From Iamia sp. SCSIO 61187 (GTDB lineage Bacteria; Actinomycetota; Acidimicrobiia; Acidimicrobiales; Iamiaceae), in the NCBI RefSeq assembly GCF_019443745.1, contig NZ_CP050948.1, positions 930,001-994,000 of the forward strand: 64,000 nucleotides of DNA. Reading direction: 5' to 3'. How positions within the stretch are numbered: the first letter of the stretch is position 1; every line of letters begins with the position of its first letter. A model generated the notes under the pieces. It was not told the origin of the DNA and did no database searches. It saw nothing but the letters and a program-made list of their open reading frames with translations. Shown one piece after another: positions 50,301 to 58,046 of this stretch. The translations under genes were made by a program, and so were the position numbers.

Positions 50301-51712
50301 GCCTCCAGTCAGAGATCCTCTCCGGCCTCGATGTCCCCAACTGGGACGAGAGCATCGCGACCGTGAAGCGGACAGTCGCGAACGCTCTGCAGGCGCTCGA
50401 TCGTGGCATCGAGATCAAGGACACTCGCTACTTCAATCATTCGTTCGTCCCCGACTTCGTTCTCTCGTGGCCGCGTGACCCGGCGCGTCAACGGGATGTG
50501 TTCCTCCGGCTGGACAGCAGCACGGCGTTCCTCAATCGGGACCTCGACCTCCTCGGAAGACAAGCGCCGGTGCTGCTTTCGCTGACATCTGAGTGGGCCG
50601 ACGAGTCCCCTGAACCTCCGGCGGCAGAACCAGCAACTTCAACTCTGGTCACGGAGCCCAGCGCCGTTGAGCGCTTCGGTGAGGCGTCAAAGTCCCCCGA
50701 CTTCGGTCAGGTGGTGCCAGCCGCTCTCTTGAAGGGCGGCAAGGGGTGGATCGACGAACCAGTAGCCGGCACGGTCGCCTCTGCGGCAACTGCCTTCTTC
50801 TCCGGGGCCTCGAACCATGAGGCCGACACTGTCAACCAGGCGGCTCCACTTCTGGCCGAGCATCTCGACGCCGCACAGGCCGGACGGGTGCTCAACCTCG
50901 GCCGTGTCGTGTGGGAGGCAACGGGGGGTGAACCCACCCAGTACCCCGTCACCACCGACCTCTCCGGCCTCGACGACACGGCGCTTCGCTTTCTGCTCGA
51001 GGAAGGTCCGACTGACAATGCGGCGTTCTGGCGGTCGATCGGCCGGCTTGTTGGGCTCGAGCGACTTGTGAATGTCGGTGTCCGCGGTGGCCCGAACCTC
51101 GCGGCGCTCGTGCGATCGAACGCTGACCGGCTGCTTGCGCGGACGCTTCTCGTGAAGCAGACACAACGAACGCTCGAAGATGCCGGACCTGAGTGGGCTG
51201 TCGAGTCGGGCGCTCTCGTCCTTCGCGGTTCCGATTTCTTGGCCTACCTGGCGGCACGCCGGGACGACCTGACAGTGGCTGCTGACGAAGCACGCGCGCT
51301 GGACCTCGCGACCTTCCGTGACCGGACTGCAGACGAGCAGGTGGAGACCGTGACTGTGGTTGCGGGCGACGGGAAGCGGGTGACGATCGAATCGGAAGAC
51401 ATGTTCGATCCGTCGACCGACGCGGTCCTAGCCTCCGTCGGTGACCTGCCCGGAACGGCAGTCGCGTCGGTCGGGCTGATCGTGTCGGGGAAGCACGTGA
51501 CTTGCGACTTCACCTCCAGGTCGGCATCCGGTCACACGAACGCTCAGTTCGACATCGTTTCGCTCATCGAACGTTCGCTTCCGATGCTGTGGCCGCTCAC
51601 GGATGCGCGGGATGCCGCTGAGGTGCGCCTAGTCCGCGACACCGTTTCCCGAGTCGGTCGGACAGCAACCCTGTTCGACGCGCTGGAGCAGCAGGCTGTG
51701 ACGGAGTCCTAG
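50297..51712 (+). CDS. Unknown protein, defence operon gene 7
   Basis: 471 residues from GTG 50297, translationally coupled to gene 6. The N-terminal ~90 residues (GIEIKDTRYFNHSFVPDFVL followed by SWPRD, then RDVFLRLDSSTAFLNRDLDL) contain DxxxF/PDF patterns. The centre is mostly helical, and the C-terminus has VTVVAGDGKRVTIESEDMFD and LIERSLPMLWPLTDARDA. I recognise no family. Its fixed place at the end of the operon makes it a likely functional component. Confidence 0.6.
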   Translation: MSLQSEILSGLDVPNWDESIATVKRTVANALQALDRGIEIKDTRYFNHSFVPDFVLSWPRDPARQRDVFLRLDSSTAFLNRDLDLLGRQAPVLLSLTSEWADESPEPPAAEPATSTLVTEPSAVERFGEASKSPDFGQVVPAALLKGGKGWIDEPVAGTVASAATAFFSGASNHEADTVNQAAPLLAEHLDAAQAGRVLNLGRVVWEATGGEPTQYPVTTDLSGLDDTALRFLLEEGPTDNAAFWRSIGRLVGLERLVNVGVRGGPNLAALVRSNADRLLARTLLVKQTQRTLEDAGPEWAVESGALVLRGSDFLAYLAARRDDLTVAADEARALDLATFRDRTADEQVETVTVVAGDGKRVTIESEDMFDPSTDAVLASVGDLPGTAVASVGLIVSGKHVTCDFTSRSASGHTNAQFDIVSLIERSLPMLWPLTDARDAAEVRLVRDTVSRVGRTATLFDALEQQAVTES

Positions 51713-51847
51713 GAAGCGTGGTCCGATCGCGGCCGTCGACGCCGGGTCGCCGCGGGGGATCAACGACGCTCGGGCTTCTACACTGACATCTACACCGCGG
51801 GCTGGGATCCCCTGGTCCGCAGTGGTACGGACTGGCACGTCGAATGC

Positions 51848-51892
51848 CTCATAACCCGAAGGTCGCAGGTTCAAATCCTGCCCCCGCCACCA
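51848..51892 (+). other. Attachment site: 3' half of a tRNA-Met(CAT) gene, copy 1
   Basis: 45 nt reading as anticodon loop CTCATAA, variable region, T-stem GCAGG-TTCAAAT-CCTGC, acceptor strand CCCCGCC, then A-CCA. The upstream 60 nt do not provide an acceptor or D-arm partner, so this is a displaced 3' end, as left by integration of an element into a tRNA-Met gene. The paralogous site at 61968-62012 is in direct orientation. Confidence 0.75.
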
Positions 51893-51907
51893 ATCGAATG
51901 TGCTGGT

Positions 51908-51935
51908 CAGGCCCCACTTTTCGGAGTGGGGCCTG
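51908..51935. terminator. Terminator hairpin beside att site 1
   Basis: CAGGCCCCACT, 6-nt loop TTTCGG, then AGTGGGGCCTG: an 11-bp perfect stem 15 nt downstream of CCA. It probably terminates the tRNA-Met transcript from the left and/or integrase transcription from the right. The same hairpin recurs at att site 2. Confidence 0.65.
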
Positions 51936-51953
51936 CTGCGTTTCGAGGAGTCG

Positions 51954-52039
51954 TCTACCGGGTGATCTACCGGCTCGGCGGCGCCCGGCGCTGTGACCTG
52001 CGCCTTTCGCTGGTGTGAGCCGGTAGACGTCTACCGGCT
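51954..52039. repeat. TCTACCGG repeats and 22-bp palindrome (integrase arm sites?) at att 1
   Basis: Direct repeats of TCTACCGG at 51954 and 51966 are followed by a perfect 22-bp palindrome at 52018-52039 built from CCGGTAGAC/GTCTACCGG, which overlaps the integrase stop codon. The same arrangement is present at att site 2. They are natural candidates for arm-type binding sites of the integrase or excisionase. Confidence 0.5.
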
Positions 52040-53170
52040 GTGGGCGGCGAGGAGGGCGGCGAACTGCCGGGCGGCGGCGGCGCTCATGCCGGGGAGCAGG
52101 TGTTGGTAGGTGTGGATGGTGAAGGCGACGTTGGCGTGGCCGAGCCGTTCGCTGACGACCTTGACCGGTACGCCGTCCATGATCAGCAGCGAGGCGTGGG
52201 TGTGGCGAAGGTCGTGGAACCTGATGCGGGTGAGGTCAGGCATTCCGCGCTGGAGGCGGTCGAAGAGCTGACTGAGGGACTCGGGGTTGAGGAACCGGCC
52301 AGCGGTGTTGAGGAACATCCAGTCGTCCGCGCCGTGCGGCAGGCCCTCGCGGGCGAGACGTCGCCGCCACCGAGCGAGGACGTCGATGGTGGCGTCGTCG
52401 AGGTCGATGCAACGTCTGCTGGTGCGGGTCTTGACCGGGAACTCGACGGGCCTACCGGCGATGCTCTGGAGGGTGCGGCTGATCGACAGGCGTTGGTTGG
52501 TCCGGTCGAGGTCGGACCACTTGAGCCCGGCGACTTCGCCGCGGCGCATGCCGGTGCAGGCGGTGAGGTGCAGTGCCGGGTGGAGGCGGTGTCGGCGAGC
52601 TGAACGCAGGAACGACGCCAGTTCTGCGGCGGTCCAGGACCGTGGGACGGTGCGGGTCGGGCGCTTGTGGCGGGCGTTGGTTGCGTGGGCGACGTTGCCG
52701 TCGATGAGCTGGCGGCGCATGGCCAGGTCGAGGGAGGACCGCACGATCACGTGGACCTCGTGCACCGTCTTGGGGGCGAGGCCGGTGCCGTGACGGCCGC
52801 CGCTGCTGGCGAGCTGGTCGTAGAGCCCGTCGAGGTGATCGGCGCGGAGGCGTCGGAGGGGGACGTCTCCGATCGAGGGGTTGATGTAGTTGTCGACCAT
52901 CCACGTGTAGCGGTACGAGGTGGTCGCCCGGACGTGGCGGCGCTTGGTGGGCAGCCAGGTGTCGGTGAGGAACTCCCCGAGGTGGACCGGCCCACCTCGT
53001 AGCGGTGCGAAGCCGGCGGCGTCGCGTTCGATGCGGGCGGCCATCGCTTCGGCGTCGTGGCGGTCCCGGCCGGCGGGGTGCCATCGTCGCCGTTCTCTGC
53101 CGGTGAGCGGGTCGAGGCCGTCGTAGGCGACGACGTAGAAGCGGTCCTTGCGTTCGATGATGTAGGCCAT
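52031..53170 (-). CDS. Tyrosine recombinase / integrase 1
   Basis: 379 residues from ATG 53170. An N-terminal SAM-like arm and core-binding region (IIERKDRFYVVAYDGLDPLT ... TSYRYTWMVDNYINPSIGDV) precede the catalytic domain with TGMRRGEVAGLKWSDLD (Arg I), RIRFHDLRHTHASLLI (HxLR), LGHANVAFTIHTYQHLLPGM (His and Tyr nucleophile). All catalytic residues are present. The gene ends ~140 bp from the tRNA-Met 3' half, the normal position for a tRNA-targeting integrase. Integrase 2 (62152-63291) is the same length and closely similar. Confidence 0.93.
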   Translation of the reverse strand: MAYIIERKDRFYVVAYDGLDPLTGRERRRWHPAGRDRHDAEAMAARIERDAAGFAPLRGGPVHLGEFLTDTWLPTKRRHVRATTSYRYTWMVDNYINPSIGDVPLRRLRADHLDGLYDQLASSGGRHGTGLAPKTVHEVHVIVRSSLDLAMRRQLIDGNVAHATNARHKRPTRTVPRSWTAAELASFLRSARRHRLHPALHLTACTGMRRGEVAGLKWSDLDRTNQRLSISRTLQSIAGRPVEFPVKTRTSRRCIDLDDATIDVLARWRRRLAREGLPHGADDWMFLNTAGRFLNPESLSQLFDRLQRGMPDLTRIRFHDLRHTHASLLIMDGVPVKVVSERLGHANVAFTIHTYQHLLPGMSAAAARQFAALLAAHSR

Positions 53171-53345
53171 CGTCGAAGGGTGGCCACTTCGGTGCCAACC
53201 CGACGAGCCAGAGGGATGCCCGGAGTGGAGGTCCGCGGCTGGCAGCCGCCGTCACGACACGATCCCGTCGAGCACGCCCACGCCCCACCCGCCGGATCTC
53301 TAACGTGCGGACTCCCGCTGCATCCAAGGGCCGTAGGTGCGGGGA

Positions 53346-53792
53346 CTACCGGCCCTCGATGCCTAGTTCGGCGTTGGTGGCCGGGCGCATGACGCCGTCG
53401 TCGGCGATCACGATCTCGAGGCCCTTGTCGGCGAACCGGTCGAACAGGTCGGCTACCGATCCGGCGAGTGTGTCGGGGAGGGCGTAGTACTCGTCGAGGA
53501 TCTGGCGGGCGATGGGGTCGTCGACGACCGAGGCGTCCCAGGTGATCTCGTTGTCGTGCTCGCGGATGTCGAAGTCGAAGAACGCGCAGCACGCCTTCTC
53601 GCGGGCGGCGAGGTCTCGGATCTCCGCGGCGAGGCCGTCGCGGAGACTGAACCGGAACCGGATGCCGTTCTCGGTCCGTTCGCGGCCGATCAGATCGTTG
53701 CCGAAGAGTCGGCGGTACTCGGCGAGTCGTTCCTCGGTTGTGTCGGGAGCGTCGGTCATGTCACAGACGATCGGGATGGGTTGGCTGGTCAT
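53346..53792 (-). CDS. CCxFF-motif protein of the mercury island
   Basis: 148 residues from ATG 53792, with GAGGG before it. The core LAAEIRDLAAREKACCAFFD carries a paired-Cys motif that also ends the MerR fusion protein at 54719-55471 (QDCCRFFTF) and appears in a decayed copy near 57.9 kb. A C-terminal acidic helix follows. Proteins of this type accompany mer or ars genes in Actinobacteria; the vicinal Cys pair suggests metal or metalloid binding. It is divergent from merR-like gene 1 and under a MerR-type promoter with 20-bp spacer. Confidence 0.7.
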   Translation of the reverse strand: MTSQPIPIVCDMTDAPDTTEERLAEYRRLFGNDLIGRERTENGIRFRFSLRDGLAAEIRDLAAREKACCAFFDFDIREHDNEITWDASVVDDPIARQILDEYYALPDTLAGSVADLFDRFADKGLEIVIADDGVMRPATNAELGIEGR

Positions 53793-53835
53793 GGTGGTTC
53801 CCTCGGGTCAGGTCGGCGTTGGTGCCGACCGGGTG

Positions 53836-53868
53836 ACCGTAAGGTCTTGACTTAGGTCCAGAGTCAAG
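53836..53868 (-). promoter_or_regulatory. MerR-type promoter of the CCxFF gene
   Basis: On the minus strand: TTGACT, a 20-nt spacer and TACGGT. A dyad CTTGACT/AGTCAAG (53846-53852 and 53862-53868) lies in the promoter. The over-long spacer is what MerR-family activators need in order to switch a promoter on by DNA distortion. Confidence 0.65.
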
Positions 53869-53882
53869 AGAATGTTCGGACC

Positions 53883-54263
53883 ATGAAGATCGGACAGGTC
53901 GCAGCGTCGGCGGGTGTGAGCGTGGACACGGTGCGGTTCTACGAACGCCGCGGGGTCCTTCCCGCGCCGGAGCGGTTGCCGTCGGGGTATCGCACCTACA
54001 CGCCAGCAACCGTCGAGCGGATACGACTGGCCCGCCGGCTACAGGCGCTCGGGCTCACCCTCGACGAGGTCGTCGACGCCTTGCACGCCACCGACCAGGG
54101 TGACGCCACGTGTGCATCGGAGCGGTGGCGACTCGAAGCGGTCCTCGAACGGATCGACGCCAAGATCGCCGAGCTGCGCGCCGTGCGGCGCGAGGTCACC
54201 AAGGTGATGGGCGCGTGCGATCGCGGCGCGTGCGTGTTCGCCGACGCCGAGATCGGTGCTTGA
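53883..54263 (+). CDS. MerR-family regulator 1
   Basis: 126 residues from ATG 53883. The MerR winged helix is clear (KIGQVAASAGVSVDTVRFYE and LPSGYRTYT). The dimerisation helix and metal loop follow, with Cys77, Cys112 and Cys117, matching the three-Cys arrangement of Hg(II)-sensing MerR. The start lies close to the divergent operator, so its mRNA has almost no leader. It probably controls both this gene and the CCxFF gene. A -35 for the next promoter overlaps its stop codon. Confidence 0.85.
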   Translation: MKIGQVAASAGVSVDTVRFYERRGVLPAPERLPSGYRTYTPATVERIRLARRLQALGLTLDEVVDALHATDQGDATCASERWRLEAVLERIDAKIAELRAVRREVTKVMGACDRGACVFADAEIGA

Positions 54264-54291
54264 CCTTCGACTCGGGTGCTGACCGTACGGT
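54260..54291 (+). promoter_or_regulatory. MerR-type promoter of the 54342 membrane gene
   Basis: TTGACC (54260-54265), 20-nt spacer, TACGGT (54286-54291). The -35 overlaps the TGA of merR-like gene 1. The spacer shares CTTCGACTCGGGT with the promoter at 54680, so the same regulator may act on both. Confidence 0.65.
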
Positions 54292-54341
54292 CCGGGCAAC
54301 AGCCGCCAGCCCGGCGGCCAACCGCCACGGAGGCACCACAC

Positions 54342-54662
54342 ATGACCACCATCAACACGTCGCCCGACCAGACGAGCGAAGCCTGCGCCGTGGATCGCTC
54401 GTGCGCAGACTCGGGCTGTGGGTGCGCCACGCCCGCGGGATCCGAGCCGGCCGCGACGACATCCCGGAAGGGTCTCAAAGCCGGGTTGTTGGCCGCGGCA
54501 TGCGTGATCGGATGCCTCGCCGGTCCGCTCGCGATCGGTGGCGTCGCCGCGATGTCCGGCGCCGTGGCCGGCGAGGCGTGGCTGCTGGTCGGCCTCGCAG
54601 TCGCGACGATCGTCGTCGGCTTCGGGGTGGTTCGTCGGCGCCGCACCGGCAGGATCTGCTGA
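54342..54662 (+). CDS. Small Cys-rich membrane protein of the mercury island
   Basis: 106 residues from ATG 54342, with GGAGG upstream. The N-terminal region holds four Cys (ACAVDRSCADSGCGCAT). Two membrane helices follow (GLLAAACVIGCLAGPLAIGG and AGEAWLLVGLAVATIVVGFG), and the C-terminus is basic (RRRRTGRIC). Two-helix Cys proteins in mer loci (MerC/MerF/MerT types) import Hg(II). No exact family match is claimed. Confidence 0.65.
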   Translation: MTTINTSPDQTSEACAVDRSCADSGCGCATPAGSEPAATTSRKGLKAGLLAAACVIGCLAGPLAIGGVAAMSGAVAGEAWLLVGLAVATIVVGFGVVRRRRTGRIC

Positions 54663-54679
54663 GAATCTTCGCCGGGGAC

Positions 54680-54711
54680 TTGACCTTCGAGTCGGGTCGA
54701 ACCCTTACGGT
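54680..54711 (+). promoter_or_regulatory. MerR-type promoter of MerR fusion gene (leaderless)
   Basis: TTGACC (54680-54685), 20-nt spacer containing TTCGA-GTCGGG-TCGAA, TACGGT (54706-54711). The ATG at 54719 lies 7 nt after the -10, so transcription would start at or next to the start codon. Confidence 0.65.
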
Positions 54712-54718
54712 GGTCGAC

Positions 54719-55471
54719 ATGGACGGCTATTCGATCTCCCAGGTCGCCGAACGCACCGGGTTCCCACCGACGACGCTGCGGTTCTACGAGCAGTCCGGCC
54801 TTGTGCGCCCCGCCCGCACCCCCGCCGGCTACCGCTCCTATGACGACACCCACATCGAGCTGCTGTCGTTCATCGGCCGGGCCAAGGGCTTCGGACTGTC
54901 GCTCGAAGAGATCACCGAGCTGCTCGGACTGCTCGGCGACGACGAGTGCGCACCGGTCCAGGGACGCCTCCGTGATCTGGTCGACACCAAGATCGCCGAC
55001 GCCCAGGCAAAGATCGCCGAGCTCGAAGGGTTCACCGCTGAGCTCCGACGGGTCGCCGCGACACTCGGCACCCACACCCCGGCCGGACCGTGCGACGACT
55101 CGTGCGGCTGCACCACCGACGAACCCGTAGGAGTCGCTCGCCCCGTTGTGCTCGGCAGGCGAGACGATGACGGAGACGCCCCGGCGATCGCGTGCACGCT
55201 GTCGGCCAACGAGGTGGGCGACCGGCTCGCCCTTTGGGACGCGACTGTGGCCGACGCCACAGGACGCGAAGCGATCGATGGCGGTACCCGACTGAGCTTT
55301 GGGCGCGACGTCGACGTCGCTGGCATCGCAGCGCTCGTCGTAGCCGAGCAGGACTGCTGTCGGTTCTTCACCTTCACGCTCACCGTTGGAGTCGACAGCG
55401 TCCTTCTGGACGTTTGCGGGCCGGCCGATGCCCAGCCCGTAATCGACTCGCTGGTCGGGGCGGCGTCGTGA
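54719..55471 (+). CDS. MerR-family regulator 2 fused to a CCxFF domain
   Basis: 250 residues from ATG 54719. The MerR domain (SISQVAERTGFPPTTLRFYE and TPAGYRSYDD) covers ~1-120 and contains Cys77. A Cys cluster (CDDSCGC, 125-131) links to a C-terminal domain ending AALVVAEQDCCRFFTFTLTV (~204-223), the same motif as the free-standing CCxFF protein at 53346-53792. The fusion suggests that the CCxFF domain delivers metal to, or takes it from, the regulator. It overlaps the next gene by GTGA. Confidence 0.85.
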   Translation: MDGYSISQVAERTGFPPTTLRFYEQSGLVRPARTPAGYRSYDDTHIELLSFIGRAKGFGLSLEEITELLGLLGDDECAPVQGRLRDLVDTKIADAQAKIAELEGFTAELRRVAATLGTHTPAGPCDDSCGCTTDEPVGVARPVVLGRRDDDGDAPAIACTLSANEVGDRLALWDATVADATGREAIDGGTRLSFGRDVDVAGIAALVVAEQDCCRFFTFTLTVGVDSVLLDVCGPADAQPVIDSLVGAAS

Positions 55472-55740
55472 ACGCCCGCCAAGCGTTCGGGCGAGGCGGG
55501 TTCGTTGCCGCTGCGTGCGTTGCTTGTTGTGCGCCGCCGATCATCGCCGCGCTCGGACTGACCGCCGGGCTTGCCGCCACTGCCGGCATCTTCCTCGGCC
55601 TCGCCGCGGCCATCGCCGTGGTGCTGATCGGCGGCGCGTGGATCCTCGCCCGGACTCGCCGACACGCGAGCACCGCCGAGTGCGAACCCTCCGATGCGCC
55701 AGTCCCGGTCGCAGCGCCGACCCGCGGCCGCGTGCCGTGA
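55468..55740 (+). CDS. MerF/MerT-like mercury transport protein
   Basis: 90 residues from GTG 55468. [20 protein letters not shown] has the vicinal Cys pair followed by Pro in the first membrane helix, the signature of MerT/MerF-type Hg(II) importers. A second helix is [20 protein letters not shown]. The C-terminal tail carries one more Cys. Translationally coupled to the MerR fusion, so under metal control. Confidence 0.75.
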   Translation: MNARQAFGRGGFVAAACVACCAPPIIAALGLTAGLAATAGIFLGLAAAIAVVLIGGAWILARTRRHASTAECEPSDAPVPVAAPTRGRVP

Positions 55741-55849
55741 ACAGCGGCATGCCTCCAGCGTCCCGGCACACGAGATCTTCCAGTTCCCATGCCCTGGTCG
55801 CCGAGAAGGCATCCCGCGGCACGTCGCCAGCACAGGACAACCTGTCGGG

Positions 55850-56188
55850 GTGAGCGTCGCCCGGGCCGTTGCCCTGTTCATCGTTGCCGCGGTCGCCGAG
55901 ATCGGTGGCGCGTGGCTCATCTGGCAAGGCGTCCGTGAGCACCGTGGCGTGGCATGGATCGGCGCCGGGATCGCTGCGCTCGCCGCCTACGGGTTCGTCG
56001 CCACCCTCCAGGACGACAACAACTTCGGGCGCATCCTCGCCGCCTACGGAGGCATCTTCGTCGCCGGCTCCCTCGCTTGGGGTGTCGTCATGGACGGCTT
56101 CAAGCCCGACCGCTACGACTACGTCGGCGCCGCCGTCTGCCTCGTCGGCGTCGCCGTCATCATGTTCGCGCCGCGGGTAGCCGCCTGA
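55850..56188 (+). CDS. YnfA/UPF0060-family membrane protein
   Basis: 112 residues from GTG 55850, the family's usual length. Four membrane helices with the family motifs [40 protein letters not shown], and [23 protein letters not shown]0060 proteins resemble small multidrug-resistance exporters; their substrate is unsettled. It is transcribed with the mer genes here. Confidence 0.85.
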   Translation: MSVARAVALFIVAAVAEIGGAWLIWQGVREHRGVAWIGAGIAALAAYGFVATLQDDNNFGRILAAYGGIFVAGSLAWGVVMDGFKPDRYDYVGAAVCLVGVAVIMFAPRVAA

Positions 56189-56387
56189 GCGGCTGGTCCG
56201 TCCGAATCCGTCGCCAACCCGAAGGGCTGGGTGTCGTCGGCGTGCGGGCTCTCGACGTGGGTCCGTGATGGGTGCAGCCGTCGCTGTGATCGGGCATGCG
56301 GCCCGACAGTTGGCTGATGGCTGTCGAGCCCCACACCAAGCATCGGGTCGCTCCCGGAGCATGCGGGTGGTGCGGTGGAGGGTCAGG

Positions 56388-57746
56388 TCAGAGCATGGAG
56401 CCGAGGTCGCTGCCCATGGTGGGGTAGGCGGCGGTCATCGACTTGAGCTGTCGGGTGGTGAGCCCAAGCCTGATGGCGAGCGCGCAGATGTTGATCAGCT
56501 CGGCGTACTCGGGCCCGAGCATGTGGGCGCCGACGATGGTGTCGCTGGAGCGGTCGATCAGGATCTTGGCGGCCGCGGTGGTTTCGCCGATGCGGTAGTT
56601 GGAGTACCAGCCGCTGGTGTCGGTGTAGCGGACATCGAGGTCCATGCCGGACTCCAGGGCATCAGCCTCGAGTAGACCGACGCGTGCGAGTTCGGGGATG
56701 GTGAACACCGCGGTGGCGATGCCGGCGTAGTCGGGGGTGGTGGTGGTCGACTTGACCATGTTGGAGGCGGCGACCTTGGCCTCGAACACCGCCACGGGGG
56801 TGAGCCGGGCTCCGGGGGTGTCGGCGGCGTCCCCAGCGGCGTAGACGCGGGGGTTGGTGGTGCTCTGGAGGTGACCGGCGACCTGCACGCCGTCGGGGCC
56901 GTGGGCGGTGCTGGCGGCGTCGAGGTCGAGCCGGTCCAGGTCTGGTTGGCGGCCGGCGCCGTGGACGACGAGGTCGGTGCTGATCGTGCTGCGCCCGCCG
57001 CCGGTGTCGAGGGTGACCTCGAAGCCGTCGTCGGTTGGTTGGACCTCGATGATCTCGGTCTCCGGACGCACGTCGATACTGATTGATCTGCTTCGGTCCA
57101 CCAGAAGGTCGACCAGGTCGGGGTCGAAGTGACGCAAGGGGCGGGGTCCGTGGTCGGCGATCACGGCGGTGGTGCCGGCGCGCGCTGCGATGTGGGCGAA
57201 CTCGAAGGAGATGAACCCGCCGCCGACGAAGAGGACCCGGGGTGGCAGCTGTTCGAGGTAGAGGAAGCCGGTGGAGTCGAGGAGGTGCTCGGCGCCGGGG
57301 AAGTCGAGCGGTCGTGGGCGGGCGCCGGTGGCGATCAGGGCGTGACGGAACCGATAGCCGGCGCCGTCGATGTCGAGTCGGTCCACGCCGGTGAATCGGG
57401 CGGTGCCGTGGAGGGTGTCGACCCCTTGGTGGGTGAGGCTGGTTTCCACGTTGGCAGGCACGGGGTCGGTGAAGCCGTGCATGTGGGCGCTTAGTGCGGG
57501 CCAGTCGATCCGCAGCCCGGCCGGGTCGATGCCCTTGCCCGCGAAGAGCTGAGCCGCGTCGACGATCTCGGCGCCGCGGCGCAGGATCTTCTTCGGGTCG
57601 CATCCCCGCAGCGCGCACGTACCGCCGTAGGGGAGGTCGTCGACGATCCCGACCCGCCATCCCGCGCGGGCGCACTTCTCGGCCGCCGCACTGCCCGCCA
57701 TCCCAGCGCCGATCACGATCAGGTCGTAGGGAGCCGCGGCGCTCAC
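56388..57746 (-). CDS. Mercuric-reductase-like FAD/NAD(P) disulfide oxidoreductase
   Basis: 452 residues from GTG 57746. FAD site LIVIGAGMAGSAAAEKCARA, redox disulfide GGTCALRGCDPKK (Cys44, Cys49), second nucleotide site VLFVGGGFISFEFAHIAARA, and a C-terminal dimerisation domain. The C-terminus reads SMTAAYPTMGSDLGSML: Tyr replaces the usual His of glutathione reductase as in MerA, but the terminal Cys-Cys pair of classical MerA is missing, as is the N-terminal MerA metal-binding domain. Context (merB, MerR, MerT/F) supports Hg(II) reduction; a general disulfide reductase remains possible. Confidence 0.8.
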   Translation of the reverse strand: MSAAAPYDLIVIGAGMAGSAAAEKCARAGWRVGIVDDLPYGGTCALRGCDPKKILRRGAEIVDAAQLFAGKGIDPAGLRIDWPALSAHMHGFTDPVPANVETSLTHQGVDTLHGTARFTGVDRLDIDGAGYRFRHALIATGARPRPLDFPGAEHLLDSTGFLYLEQLPPRVLFVGGGFISFEFAHIAARAGTTAVIADHGPRPLRHFDPDLVDLLVDRSRSISIDVRPETEIIEVQPTDDGFEVTLDTGGGRSTISTDLVVHGAGRQPDLDRLDLDAASTAHGPDGVQVAGHLQSTTNPRVYAAGDAADTPGARLTPVAVFEAKVAASNMVKSTTTTPDYAGIATAVFTIPELARVGLLEADALESGMDLDVRYTDTSGWYSNYRIGETTAAAKILIDRSSDTIVGAHMLGPEYAELINICALAIRLGLTTRQLKSMTAAYPTMGSDLGSML

Positions 57747-57966
57747 GTCGTGGCCGCCGGCTCGGTCCTCGAAGCGGACTCGAGGGTGCGGTGGACGTCT
57801 GCCAGGCAGCCCCTGGTCGACGGGTTGAGATGCTCGCAGGCGTAGTGCCCGTCGGTGACGGACGACGTCCTAGATGCTCTCATGCTGCGCTCGTCGATGT
57901 GGCAGTCGAAGAAGGCGCAGCACGCCTCCTAACGGACGGCGGGGCCCCGGATCTCCGCCGGTGGTC
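57743..57966 (-). pseudogene. Decayed copy of the CCxFF gene
   Basis: On the minus strand AEIRGPAVR-stop-EACCAFFDCHIDERS aligns with the intact AEIRDLAAREKACCAFFDFDI of the gene at 53346-53792. There is a TAG (57931-57929) inside the conserved block. The frame continues through a Cys-containing tail (HYACEHLNPSTRGCLADVHR) to a TGA overlapping the start of the reductase gene. The rest of 57747-58046 has no other gene. Confidence 0.6.
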
Positions 57967-58046
57967 ATGGTGGCCCGCGAGTCGACGCCGGACCATCCCC
58001 ACGGCCGCGCTCCTCTGAGGAGTCATGAGGTGCGTCGGGCCCGTCT

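Noticed and set aside
36680-51712. Classification as DISARM or BREX
   Set aside because: The helicase resembles DrmD, but DrmA, DrmB and DrmC are missing; there is no PglZ, BrxC or Lon-like protein.
51777-51892. Full tRNA-Met gene at the first att site (and at 61885-62012)
   Set aside because: Sequence 5' of the anticodon loop cannot form the D-arm, anticodon stem or acceptor stem; only the 3' half is present.
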